From Panax quinquefolius (Eukaryota > Streptophyta > Magnoliopsida > Apiales > Araliaceae), in contig CM035160.1 of NCBI GenBank assembly GCA_020205615.1, forward strand, positions 116,904,921 through 116,968,920: 64,000 nt of DNA, written 5' to 3'. This document shows positions 11,154 through 22,700 of this stretch, in pieces. Made by a program: the position numbers and the translations under genes. Position 1 is the first letter of the stretch; every line of letters begins with the position of its first letter. The notes below the pieces were generated by a model, which saw only the letters and a program-made list of their open reading frames with translations, searched no databases and was not told where the DNA came from.

Positions 11154-12544
11154 TGATAAGTGGATTTTATATACACGAATCAATATTCATTTCAAGTTTA
11201 AATTCGTAGTTATTTTCATGTTTTGTGTTCGTTTTTACTTGTTTCATGATATTTTATGTGTAGGGTGGTCATGGATGCAATTGGTATGGAAAGGCAGTCT
11301 TTTTGGAGTAAAACTTAAAAAAAATTGGAGCCTTGGAATTTTGAAGTTAGTGGCATATGCCACGGGCGATGAAACCTTTTTGTATTCTACCCCGTAAGTA
11401 GGGGTCCCGTTCAAAGAACTTTCCTATTTGGTTTCAACTTCTGTTGGGGCTCGGTTTTTGTGGGTTTTGGCTGGTGCGTTTGGACTCTAATAAAAGGATC
11501 ATTCTACAGAACAGAGATGAGTTTTGCTTCTACTTAGAACAACAACAATCTTATAACAAAAAAAGAAAAAAGGTCGAATTCAAGAGCGATTTCAAGATTT
11601 GAAGAGCGAACGTTGGAGGAGTAATTTTCAAAGATTGTCACGACGGTTGCAAATCGAGGATACGTGAAGGGGTTTTCTATAATTCTTCTTCTATTTCATC
11701 TATTTGTAATTGGGATGATGTTTTCAACAAATTATTCAGTTTTTAATTTATTCGTTATGAACTAATTTATTTATTAGACTTGTGATGGATCTTTGGGCGT
11801 AACGATGATTTTATAACTTTGATTTCCAATTCAATAAGATATTTTCAGTTTATCTATGTTAATTTGTGCATGAATTTATGAATTGCCTGATCAACAGTTC
11901 TTTGTGGATTTGAAAGGAATCGAGAGAGGAGATTCAAATCTAGACCTAGTTAATATAGCATGTGTCATGAATTTTGTCGATAGAAGATTTGTGATTATTG
12001 TTAAGGTAGAGATACGCTTGACATCGCATGTAATCGTATAGAGAGCTTAAACTTCAACCTTTTTTATTACAGTTCACATAGAGATATAGTGAGTTGGTTA
12101 ATTTAGGTGTTTAACGGATTTCTATCTTAATTGTGGATTGGTGTTAATATGGTATTAGTGCATCGAGAGGTGGCTTTTATTACATTCGTGTTCTTGATTA
12201 ATAAACTGGAATATTGAATTGAGCTGGAATAAAGGTTTGAAAATCAAGTGAAGCTCAAGGTGAAATCATAAGTCTAATTCTCCAATTATTGTTTGAAATT
12301 CCCGATTTCGTTATTGGTGATTATTTTGTGATAGTTTAATTATTTATTAATTTAGTTTTTTTTTTATAATTTAAAACCATTGAATTGATTAGTTTATTAA
12401 AATTAGGGTCAATACAAAATTGATACTTGTGAAGTTAAGATTTTTGATATTTTGTCCTCGTGGGAACGATACTCTATTCACTACTATATTACTTGTTGAC
12501 CACGTGCACTTGCTTGTTTTTAAGCGTATTGATTTTCACCAACA
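11154..12544 (+). repeat. 5' LTR of element D
   Basis: 1391 bp, TGATAAGTGG…CACCAACA. Near-identical by eye to 27296-28682. The main cluster of differences lies at about 11345-11402. Confidence 0.92.
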
Positions 12545-12550
12545 AGTTTT

Positions 12551-12568
12551 TGGCGCCGTTGCCGGGGA
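12551..12568 (+). other. Element D primer binding site (Asp tRNA type)
   Basis: TGGCGCCGTTGCCGGGGA lies six bases after the LTR. This is the primer site usual in Athila-lineage elements, complementary to the 3' end of plant tRNA-Asp. Confidence 0.85.
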
Positions 12569-12681
12569 ACAATTTAGCCGAGATTTTAATATTTGTTTTT
12601 ACAATATCAGTTTAATTAGTCCAGTTTTACTTAAGCATTTTTATTTTTGTTTTCTCTATTTCAGGTTTTCGACATTGGTTT

Positions 12682-12896
12682 ATGCAAACACGATCTAAAC
12701 ATCCAGACTTGCTTCCTTTTGAGGACGACATTGACAGACGATTTCAAAAGTTGAGTAAGTGGATTGAGGAAACGAGGAACGAATTCGAAAATTCTTATAA
12801 GGAAGAAACGATGGCTTCCGAAGACCAGAAAGCGTTGAGGGATTTTGCCACACCTAGGGTACTAATCTACAGTCGAGCATTACTAGGCCTGCAATA
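12682..12896 (+). pseudogene. Element D gag N-terminus
   Basis: ATG at 12682, MQTRSKHPDLLPFEDDID, the usual start of Athila gag. The open frame runs on for 71 codons, but its last codons (after RDFATPR) look frameshifted relative to the family. Element E interrupts the gene at 12901; the continuation starts at 18954 (AANTFEIKPGTIQMM). Confidence 0.8.
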
Positions 12897-12901
12897 GCTG
12901 C
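12897..12901. repeat. Target-site duplication GCTGC, left copy (element E)
   Basis: GCTGC directly precedes TGTTGATCG at 12902 and recurs at 18949-18953 after CTCATCA. Confidence 0.93.
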
Positions 12902-14420
12902 TGTTGATCGATTTCGCAATCAATGAATACGTGCAAGTATACATGGTCAACAAGTAATAAAGTGAAAGTAGAGTATCGTTCCCACGAGGAATTATTTGAT
13001 AAAAATCACCAAGTACTAATTCTTAACCAAACTAATTTTATTTAAACAATCTCAAATCGTGATTTTTCTAATTAATAAAACTAAATTAATCAAGTAAAAC
13101 TAGGTTACTTTATAAATGAATTCAAATAAATAAAGGCTAAGACTCCATTATCCCCAATTATGAACTATAAACCAATTATCCAATTATCCCAATTGTTATG
13201 TCTACTGAATTGTTAACAGGAATTTTCCAATGCCAAAAGCTCTCTCTCGAGTGATCAATTGCCTTCTATTTAACCCAGATTAATTTTGCTATATCTCTAT
13301 GCAAAACAATTAAATTAAACTCGTTACAATCCCAATTCCTTATGTGTTACATGCGGCAAATAGATATTCTCATTCTATTCACAAACCTACTTATTCACTG
13401 TGCAAATAACTAAGTCACATGTCACCATGCCCAGTTCTAACCCTAGAATTTCTTTCTCAATTCCTTCTAGAGTAACACGGTAATTACTGATCAGATAATT
13501 AATCAATAAGCACAAAGCAAGATAAACAATTTACTTCAACATAAATAATTGGAATATAATGAATAACTAATTTATAGCCATAAAAGGTTCAATTGAAATC
13601 TTAATAAAAGAGTTAGTTCATAAATAATGAATTAAAACCAAGAATCCACAATTGAATAGACATTAAAAGATAAAAGTAAGATGAGAGAAGAGGATAGAAT
13701 ATGTTGTCAGCAAATCTGATGTTCCCCTATTGCTCTTGCTCTTGATCTTCAATGGTCTCCAAGTTGCTTCAATCTCCAAAACTAATAAGAACTAGGGTTA
13801 TGTTCTAATCTAAAGGAGTGTTTAATCTAGTCTAATCTATGTAATCTCCCTTTATTTTATGTCTTACATCATGTATTTATAGATTACAAGTCTAATTTTG
13901 AGCTTAGGAACAAACCCAATCCAATTTGGAGTCAAAAAGGTGTCAAAATTCGCCCAAAACGCGTCCAGGCCGCACCCAACCTCTTCCCCAGGGCCCCGAC
14001 GCTGGAAAATGAACTAAGAATAGCGCCCCAGCGCTGTTGCAAGTTCTGACATTTTTTGCTCCGATGTCCTTTAGGAAAATGGCCATAACTTCTTCGTCCG
14101 AACTCCGATTTTGATTATTCAAGATGATCCGAAAAGAGGAAAAGTAGATCTACAACTTTCATTCTTTAAGATCTTCGAAATAAGGTCTGTAGAAATACTC
14201 AAATTGGCTCTAAAGTGACTGCTGTGTAAATGGCAAGCTGAAAACGCGAATCTAGCCACCCTGAACGTCGATCCATGTAACTTTTGTCCCAATTCCTACA
14301 AAACAACATAAAAAATGCTTGAATAGACATAAAAACTTAAAAATGAATCTAAAAGACTTGAGAACAACAATAAATTAAGCCCGAATGTATCCAATTCATG
14401 TGTATAAAACTCACTCATCA
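12902..14420 (-). repeat. 3' LTR of element E
   Basis: Aligns by eye to 17384-18948. Lacks about 46 bp found in the other copy, mostly in one GC-rich patch (13965-14060 against 18436-18570). Confidence 0.9.
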
Positions 14421-15960
14421 AATACCCCCAAACTTAAACCTTTGCTTGTCCTCAAGTAAAAACACAAAAGAACTAAAAATAAACAAAATAACTCAACTAA
14501 ATGAATGCATATGCATAATCTACTTCCTAATATACCTCTGAACCGAGTAATAAATCAAGTATGATATATATAGCAACAGCCTCAAAGATACCATTGGTAC
14601 TCAAACAATATATCCAATCAATTCAAAATCCATAACTCTAACCAATTAGTCAACCCAAACTGTCATCACCCACCCATGTTGTGTGTGTGTGCTTGTTAAC
14701 CATTCTAACCAACCACAGTTCAAGATAATCACATAACAAACTTCTTATAAGGAAAATTTCAGTTCCAATTCAATTACTTTTGTGAACATGACAATTCCGG
14801 TTAAAACTAAGCAATTACCAAATCTAAAGGTAAATACAGGATTTATTTATACTTTTATTCAACCACGAGGGCATTTTTGCTCTTTCTCATGTTTTTTTTT
14901 CATGGCTGTGCAATGTCTCATTCCATTAGGCTAACAGTGTCACCCCTTAGCGAGCTTTCAACCAACGACTCCCAGACCATATAAGAAATTAGGGCGCTAG
15001 GTGTTAAGACACCCCTTCGGGCGTACTTGCTCAAGTAACAAAGGCCCCGAAACAAAACTAATCACGGTTTTTCTCTTCTTTTTTTTTCATCATCTCTTTT
15101 CTTTTTTTTTCTTTTTTTCTGGATTTTCTATTTTTTTTTTCTCTTCATCAATTTTTTTTTAGAATATATATCTCATAGATTCCCCCAAACTCAAGCTTTT
15201 ACGTCATTCCAACCTTTACCGCTAGTTCACTAATTTCCTTAAATTTTAACAAAGATTTTCCCTCAGAAACAAATTATGAAACCCTTGAACCAAGTGAATT
15301 AAAACAGTTAAACATTAAGTGCTAACTGGTTACATAAGTTTCAGACAGGCTCAGATTATCATCATGATTAAAATTAGAACTCATCATCAATTATCAACAC
15401 TGTTCAAGTTAACATGCAAAACCAATCTTATCATAGGCCGAGCTAACACCACACCAACCTATCACACAGATTCATGCAAAAATAAAAAAAATGCAATTAT
15501 ACTACATGAACACATATATGAAGATGCAAAAAAAAATATTCCATGTATTATATGCAACCTAAAAAAAACATAATGCTAACACAAAAAAAAAAACTACTAT
15601 GCAGATAACTAACTATATGTAGTACGACACTAAAATGCCCCCAAACTTAAACTAGACATTGTCCTCAATGGCTACAATAGAAAAAATTAAAGCAGATGAC
15701 TTCCCTGAAAATATAGCAATCTTCCTCCTTGTCCGCTAAGTTTGGAGAATAGGCTAAGCACATGGAACAAATTGGGCACCACACTTGAATTTGACTTGAA
15801 TAACCTGTAAAACCATGATAGAAGCAATTTTATTAAATCCTAAATAAATGCAAATTCAAAACTACTAATATAAAACTTAATAAAAATTAAAAATAAAAAT
15901 TAAACTTGGGTTGCCTCCCAATAAGCGCTTTTTTATAGTCTCTCAGCCTGACTTTGTCTG
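14421..15960 (-). other. Element E 3' untranslated region with repeated polypurine motifs
   Basis: No convincing gene. On the minus strand the motif AAGTTTGGGGG appears next to the LTR (14424-14436) and again near 15636-15646, with a variant (GAGTTTGGGGGAA) at about 15181-15194. Long A/T-only tracts occur at 15066-15165. The pol-end motif GGGAGGCAACCC reads on the minus strand near 15908-15920. Confidence 0.7.
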
Positions 15961-15967
15961 GTCAACG

Positions 15968-16537
15968 CTATCCAATTCCTCTTCGAAAGTTGAGAAACCC
16001 TCCATCCATCGGAAATAATATAGCTTTTGGTAGGTTCCCATTTGTAATAGCCATTGTATTAAAGTCACCTAGCATGCTTTCTTTAGATAAAATCACATTC
16101 AAGAACATCCAGCATCTAGATGGTTTCTCCATTGTGTCTGCGAATATATTCTGGCATTGAGGCTTGTCAGACACAACAATTTCTTCTTCTATCTTCTCCA
16201 GCTCATCGCACCATGGTTTCGAAGGTGTACTTGCTTTTACATCACAGAGAGTATTGCCGACGACATGACTACCAATCGGACAAGGTTTTGCAAATCTAAT
16301 CGGACTCTTGAACTGTGGAGGAGAAGGCACTTGAGGCATAAATAACATTGGCTCATCATCATTGGTTCTCACAATTAGTTCTTCACCGACCTTGTTGTCA
16401 TTATCCCCACTTGTCTCCTCTTTTTCATCTCGTGGCTCATCCAGTTGTAGATTTGGCTCGGGCTCACCATCGATCTCGTAATTCATGTCATAGAGCCGAG
16501 GTATTGAGGGATGGATGTTTGAGGCATTGGTTAGTTG
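15968..16537 (-). pseudogene. Element E acidic open frame of unknown role
   Basis: An uninterrupted minus-strand frame; its only early ATG is at 16486 (172 codons) while the frame is open from 16537. The N-terminal third is very acidic (EPRDEKEETSGDNDNKVGEE), followed by a Pro-rich segment (PQVPSPPQFKSPIRFAKP) and ending NFRRGIG. It lies between the gag-derived zinc knuckles and the pol-end spacer, so it occupies the place of the gag/pol linker. I do not recognise a domain. It may be the remaining gag tail of the element. Confidence 0.5.
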
Positions 16538-16555
16538 TTACATTTTGGTTAAGTA

Positions 16556-17242
16556 AAATTTTGACTCAATATCTCTTGATTAATCCCCCTCTCCTCACAT
16601 GAAGCTATGTACTTGGACAAAGTTTCCTCCAAATTTGAATGCTCTTCCTGTTGTAGTGGAGGTGGACACGAGAAATCCGGTTGGTATGTTGGACTTGGAG
16701 CATAAAATTTATCTTGATGAGTATGGCTCCATGAAAAATTTGGGTGATACCCCCAATCCTAATAATAGTTATTGGGATAGACATAATTGTTGGGGTAATC
16801 ACCACCATACTATACCGGCTCGAAACTGATGGCGCATTGATGACTCAAATGATTTCCAGCACAATAATCACAAGTAACCGCCACACTTTGACGACGTTGA
16901 GCTTTAAAAGCTTCAAACATCCTCGAAAGTTTCTCAAACTGTGCTGACAATGCAGAAAATGCCTCGAGTCTGTCAATCTCCGCTCCCCTTGGCTAAGTCA
17001 TTCTCGCCATCCTTCGACTCTGTTGGGCTGCAATAACCTCCAATGTCTTCGAAGTTGCCTCAATTTGTATTGGCCCACTATATTGTATGGCCATCAAATA
17101 AGCCGATGGCACATTGATGACTCATATGATTTCCAGCACAAATTTCACAAACCATCGCTACCTGCTGTGTGGATTGTGGATGCCATGTTTCCATTGGTTG
17201 AGTCATGTTTGTGTATGGCCATTGATACTCAAACTCATCCAT
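16556..17242 (-). pseudogene. Element E gag-derived region with two zinc knuckles
   Basis: A 54-codon frame starts at ATG 17242 and stops at 17078. It contains CEICAGNHMSHQC (17149-17111). A second, very similar knuckle CDYCAGNHLSHQC lies at 16872-16834, followed by an Asn/Tyr-rich segment and HPNFSWSHTHQ, which matches the post-knuckle part of Athila gag (compare HPNLSWSNNQQ in element D). The spacing Cx2Cx3Hx4C is that of Athila gag knuckles. The capsid part seen in element D is absent. Frames between the two knuckles contain stops. Confidence 0.75.
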
Positions 17243-17360
17243 GGTTCCTGAAAAGAGAGAAATATATGAAGAGAATAAAAAATAAAAATAAAAATAAAAA
17301 TATTTAAATTAAGACTAATTTGATTGAAATTAATATTGGTAAATAATTATTAAATTAATT

Positions 17361-17378
17361 CCCCGGTAACGGCACCAA
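17361..17378 (-). other. Element E primer binding site (Asp tRNA type)
   Basis: Minus strand TTGGTGCCGTTACCGGGG next to the LTR; two changes from the TTGGCGCCGTTGCCGGGG of element D. Confidence 0.78.
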
Positions 17379-17383
17379 AAACT

Positions 17384-18948
17384 TGTTGATCGATTTCGCA
17401 ATCAATGAATACGTGCAAGTATACACGGTCAACAAGTAATAAAGTGAAAGTAGAGTATCGTTCCCACGAGGAATTATTTAATAAAAATCACCAAGTACTA
17501 ATTCTTAACCAAACTAATTTTATTTAAACAACCAATAATTGTGATTTTTTCTAAATAAGAAAACTAAATTAATCAATTAAAACTAGGTTACTTTATAAAT
17601 GAATTCAAATAAATAAAGGCTAAGACTCCAATATCCCCAATTATGAACTATAAACTAATTATCCAATTATCCCAATTATTATGTCTACTGAATTGTTAAC
17701 AGGAATTCTCAAATGCCAAAAGCCCTCTCTCGAGTGATCAATTGCCTTCTATTTAACCCAGATTAATTTTTCTATATCTCTATGCAAAATAATTGAATTA
17801 AACTCGTTACAATCCCAATTCCTTATGTATTACATGCGGCAAATAGATATTCTCATTCTATTCACAAACCTACTTATTCACTGTGCAAATAACTAAGTCA
17901 CATGTCACCATGCCCAGTTCTAACCCTAGAATTCCTTTCTCAATTCCTTCTAGAGTAACACGGTAATTACTGATCAGATAATTAATCAATAAGCACAAAG
18001 CAAGATAAACAATTTACTTCAACATAAATAATTGGAATATAATGAATAACTAATTTATAGCCATAAAAGGTTCAATTGAAATCTTAATAAAAGAGTTAGT
18101 TCATAAATAATGAATTAAAACCAAGAATCTACAATTGAATAGACATTAAAAGATAAAAGTAAGATGAGAGAAGAGGATATAATATGTTGTCAGCAAATCT
18201 GATGCTCCCCTCTTGCTCTTGCTCTTGATCTTCAATGGTCTCCAAGTTGCATCAATCTCCAAAACTAATAAGAACTAGGGTTATGTTCTAATCTAAAGGA
18301 GTGTTTAATCTAGTCTAATCTATGTAATCTCCCTTTATTTTATGTCTTACATCATGTATTTATAGATTACAAGTCTAATTTTGAGCTTAGGAACAAACCC
18401 AATCCAATTTGGAGTCAAAAAGGTGTCAAAATTTGCCCAAAAGCAGCGTCCGGCCGCACTCCAACCTCTTCCCTGAGTGCCTTCAAAGTACTGGAACGAC
18501 TTCAGACATCGCCTTATAGCGCCCAACGCTGGAAAATGAACTAAGAATAGCACCCCGACGACAGTATAAGTTTCGACATTTTTGCTGCTCGACGTCCTTT
18601 GGGAAAATGGCCATAACGTCTTCGTCCGAACTCCAATTTTGATTATTCAAGATGATCCGGAAAGAGAAAAAGTAGATCTACAACTTTAATTCTTTAAGAA
18701 TTTCGAAATAAGGTCTGTAGAAATACTCAAATTGGCTCTGAAGTGACTGCTATGTAAATGGCAAGCCGAAAACGCGAATCTAGCCACCCCGAACGTCGAT
18801 CCATGTAACTTTTGTCCCAATTCCTACAAAACAACATAAAACATGCATGAATAGACATAAACACTTCAAAACTAATCTAAAAGACTTGAGAACAACAATA
18901 AATTAAGCCCGAATGTATCCAATTTATGTGTATAAAACTCACTCATCA
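17384..18948 (-). repeat. 5' LTR of element E
   Basis: 1565 bp. Minus-strand start TGATGAGTGAGTT at 18948, end GATCAACA at 17384. Ends coincide with the GCTGC duplication on the outer side and the primer site on the inner side. Confidence 0.9.
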
Positions 18949-18953
18949 GCTGC

Positions 18954-20200
18954 GAACACTTTTGAAATAAAGCCTGGAACCATTCAGATGATGCAAAACT
19001 CATGTCAGTTTGGGGGAATGGCAAACGACGAACCGAATGAGCATTTGATCAGTTTTCTAGAGATGTGCGACACGTTCAAGTACAATGGGGTGTCGGATGA
19101 GGCAGTGAGACTTCGCTTGTTCCCATTCACTTTATGGGACAAGGCGAAGAGTTGGTTACATTCTTTACCGCCGGGTTCGATCACTACGTGGGAGGATTTG
19201 GCTCAAAAATTTCTTGCCAAATTTTTCCCACCAAAAAACTGCGAAAATGAGGAATGACATCACAATGTTTGAGCAGCAGAATGGAGAGTCACTGTATGAG
19301 GCATGGGAGAGATACAAGGAATTACTCAGAAAGTGCCCACATCATGGATTTCCCAAGTGGTTACAAATGAACACCTTCTATAACGGGCTACATGGAAATG
19401 TCAGAACTAGCATTGATGCGGCATCGGGCGGTGCATTCATGGCTAAGAGTTACGAGGAAGCCTACAATTTGATAGAAACAATGTCAACAAATAACTACCA
19501 AAGTGGCCCACAAAGAAGAATGACACAGCAAAGGTAATTTGAGATCTTGGAATTAGATGGATACTTGACTATACAAGCAACTCTTTCTGCACTATCCATG
19601 AAGTTTGATGCAATGAATGAGAGGGTGAATACGATAGCAGGGGCTCAAGTTCAGCAGGTTATGGTAGTATGTGAATTGTGTGCGGGGGATCATCCGACAG
19701 AGTAGTGTGCAATAAATCCAGCATCCGTTTAGTTCATAGGAAACTACAACAGACTTCTGCAAAATACCTACCAAAACACCTACAACCAGGGGAATAGGAA
19801 CCACCCAAACCTCTCATGGAGCAATAATCAGCAATCTCAAGCTCCACGACCATCATATCCCCCTAGTTTTCATAGTCATCCACAACAGATTCAACAGCAG
19901 GACAGGAAATCTGATGGGGAGGAATCATGGGCAAGGTACATGACTAGCAACGATTTGGCTATGAAGAATCAAGCTATTGCTATCAAAAATATAGAGAATC
20001 AGATAGGTCAAATTGCATTGGCATTAAAGAATAGACCACAAGGAACATTACCTAGCGACGCCGAAAGAAATTCGAAGGGTAATCATGAGCAATGTCAAGC
20101 AGTTATGTTGAGAAGTGGAAAACACCTCGGTGGGAATAATGAGAAAATTCAAAGAACACTAGAGGAAAAAGTTGATGTGATAGCGTGTGGAGGGTAACAA
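18954..20200 (+). pseudogene. Element D gag, main part
   Basis: Continues gag after element E. The first block (to 19257) is the gag capsid-like core: DEPNEHLISFLEMCDTFKY, LFPFTLWDKAKSWLHSLPPG and TTWEDLAQKFLAKFFPP. A frameshift near 19250 leads into the RNDITMFEQQNGESLYEAWE block (to 19537). A variant zinc knuckle near 19670-19710 (CELCAGDHPTE-stop-C) carries a stop. Then HPNLSWSNNQQ and, from 19940, IENQIGQIALALKNRPQGT and QAVMLRSGKHLGG, the usual Athila gag tail. At least one frameshift and two stops, so not functional. Confidence 0.87.
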
Positions 20201-20449
20201 AATGAGGAAACAAAGTTAAACAAATTGGAGCCGATTGTTTATCCCCCACCACCTTTTCAAATGAGAGGGTCCAAAAGCTGAAATCGGATAAGCGAGTTCA
20301 TGAAAGTTTTTAGATGTGTTCAAGAAACTCCAGATTAACATCCCATTCGCAGAGGCCCTAGAATAAATGCCGAGTTATGCGAAGTTTATGAAGGAATTTC
20401 ACGAGGAAGAAGAAATGGGAAGACTTGAAGCAAGTGGCACTAACAGAGG

Positions 20450-21062
20450 AGTGTAGTGCGATTGTTACGTAAAAAGCTTCCACCAAAACTCAAAGACAGG
20501 GAGCTTTACTATCCCGTCTTGCGATCGGGAAGATGTCTTTTAACAAGTGCTTATGTGATTTGGGGCAAGTATAAACTGATGCCATTATCGGTATATTCAG
20601 AATTGGGTTTGCTTGGCGCCAAAGCCTACGAACATTTCATTGCAGTTGGCGGATAGGTCAGTCACATATCCAAGAGGCATTGTAGAGGACATTTTGGTAA
20701 AAGTGGATAAGTTCATATTCCCTATGGACTTTATCATACTGGATTTCGATGAAGATAAGAACATACCAATCATCCTAGGGAGACCCTTCTTGGCCACGGG
20801 ACGGTCACTCATAAATGTGCAAAAAGGAGAACTGACAATGAGGGTCCAAGATCAAGAAGTAATATTCAATGTGTTCAAGGCCATGAAATATCCTACGGAC
20901 GAGGAAGAGTGTTATCGAATGGATTTAATTGAGCAAATTACCAGCGAAGATATTAACAAGAGTTTGATCAATGATCCGTTAGAAACAACCTTATTGGGGG
21001 ATGAAGAAAAAGACGACCCGGAATTTGTGGACTTATTACAGATGCTAGACTCTTTGCCATGA
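20450..21062 (+). pseudogene. Element D aspartic protease region
   Basis: A frame ending near 20650 contains LMPLSVYSELGLLGAK. The following frame from 20613 contains ISLQLADRSVTYPRGIVEDI and IPIILGRPFLATGRSLI, the C-terminal retropepsin signature of Athila-type proteases. The catalytic DxGAS block expected just upstream is degraded (around 20520-20570). The tail to 21062 is the acidic linker to RT. Confidence 0.8.
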
Positions 21063-21122
21063 GTTAGCCAATTCAGAGCACCGGTTGAACCTCTGTACAC
21101 TGAGGAGACAGTTGCAGAAAAA

Positions 21123-22170
21123 TTGAAACCATCATTAGAGGAGCCACCGACTTTGGAACTTAAGCCACTCCCTAAACATCTCAAGTATGCGTATTTAGGT
21201 GATTTAAATTCTTTACCTGTAATTATTTCTGCTGCACTTAACAAATTGCAGGAAAAAAAGTTGCTGAGAGTGCTTAGGGATCACAAATCAGCGATTGGAT
21301 GGACGATTACGGATATAAAAGGCATTAGCCCATCATTTTGCATGCACAAGATTCTGATGGAGGATGATGCAAGTCCATCGGTGGAGCATCAACGTCGACT
21401 TAACCCAATCATGAAGGAAGTGGTCAAGAAGGAAATTTTGAAGTTATTGGATGGCGGTGTCATATACCCAATTTCCGACAGTAAATGGGTAAGTCCGATT
21501 CATTGTGTGACTAAGAAAGGGGGAATGACGGTAATTCAGAATGAGGACAACGAGTTAATTCCAACAAGGACAGTAACAGGTTGGAGGGTGTGCATTGACT
21601 ATAGGACATTGAATAAGGCAACTCGGAAGGATCATTTCCCGCTACCTTTTATCGATCAAATGTTAGACAGATTAGCGGGACATGAGTTTTACTGCTTATT
21701 GGATGGATATTCGGGATATAATCAGATTGCTATCGCTCCTGAGGATCAAGAAAAGACAACATTCACTTGCCCTTACGGCACCTTTGCATTCAAGAGAATG
21801 TCATTCGGACTGTGCAATGCACTGGCAACTTTCTAGCGGTGTATGATGGCTATTTTCTCGGATATGGTGGAGAAGAATGTTGAAGTCTTCATGGACGATT
21901 TCTCGGTCTATGGGGACAATTTTGACACTTGCTTAGAGAATCTGGTCATGGTATTGCAGCGGTGTAAGGATACAAACCTCATACTGAATTGGGAAAAATG
22001 CCACTTCATGGTTGAAGAGGGCATAATTTTGGGACATAAGGTGTCGACTCAAGGGTTGGAGGTGGACAAGGCAAAGTTGGACACGATCGAGAAACTACCT
22101 CCACCGAGCTCGATTAAGGGTATTCGTAGTTTTTACGGGGCATCTTTGGGTTCTCTAGGAGATTCATAAA
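21123..22170 (+). pseudogene. Element D reverse transcriptase
   Basis: Open from 21123 to 21836 with WRVCIDYRTLNKATRKDHFP (about 21580-21640), LDGYSGYNQIAIAPEDQEKT and the block FAFKRMSFGLCNA. A stop (TAG at 21834) falls where the family normally has ATFQRCM. The next frame (21843-22169) holds the active site VFMDDFSVYG, so both catalytic Asp residues are present. It ends at ASTGSLGDS-like degraded sequence near 22160. One stop and a frameshift near the end. Confidence 0.88.
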
Positions 22171-22700
22171 AGACTTCTCTAAGATTGCAAAACCTCTATG
22201 GGTCTTTTAGAGAAGGATGCGACTTTTTAGCTTTTCTTTGCGAAATGCAAGTCGCGTTTGAATTATTGAAGAAGAAATTAACTACATCCCCGTGATAGTC
22301 GCATTGCTGCGGATGGAAAATGCCATTCGAACTTATGTGTGATGCTGGCGACTACGCGGTTGAAACATTTTGGGGCAAAAGCGAGACAAAGTGTTTCACG
22401 CCATATATTATGCAAGAAAAACACTCATAGAGACTCAAATGAACTACAGTACTACGGAAAAAGAATTGCTTGCAGTGGTATACGCGTTTGACAAATTCCG
22501 GGCACATTTGATCAGGACTAAGGTAATAGTCTACACGGACCATTCGGCTATTCGGTACTTAATAGAAAAAAAAGATGCAAAGCCACGCCTTATCCGATGG
22601 ATTCTCCTACTTCAAGAATTTGATTTAGAAATTAAAGATAGAAAGGGGACGGAGAATCAAGTTGCCGATCATTTGTCAAGGCTGGAAAATCTGGAGAAAA
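22171..22700 (+). pseudogene. Element D RNase H domain
   Basis: The start (22171-22369) is frameshifted. From 22370 the frame is open: [39 protein letters not shown] with the conserved Glu, [11 protein letters not shown] with the conserved Asp, and the end [14 protein letters not shown]. These are the hallmarks of Athila-type RNase H, positioned between RT and integrase. Confidence 0.85.

Larger units (their letters stand above)
12902..18948 (-). mobile_element. Element E: short non-autonomous Athila-like LTR element without pol
   Basis: 6047 bp with exact GCTGC duplications. LTRs are 1565 bp (17384-18948, 5') and 1519 bp (12902-14420, 3'); the Asp-tRNA-type primer site is at 17361-17378 and a polypurine tract next to 14421. 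The internal region is only about 2.96 kb. It encodes gag-derived fragments with two zinc knuckles, an acidic open frame, and the pol-end spacer motif GGGAGGCAACCC (near 15905-15935), but no protease, RT, RNase H or integrase. LTR ends (minus strand TGATGAGTGAG…GATCAACA) resemble those of element D, so D-like enzymes may have mobilised it (inference). Confidence 0.9.
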
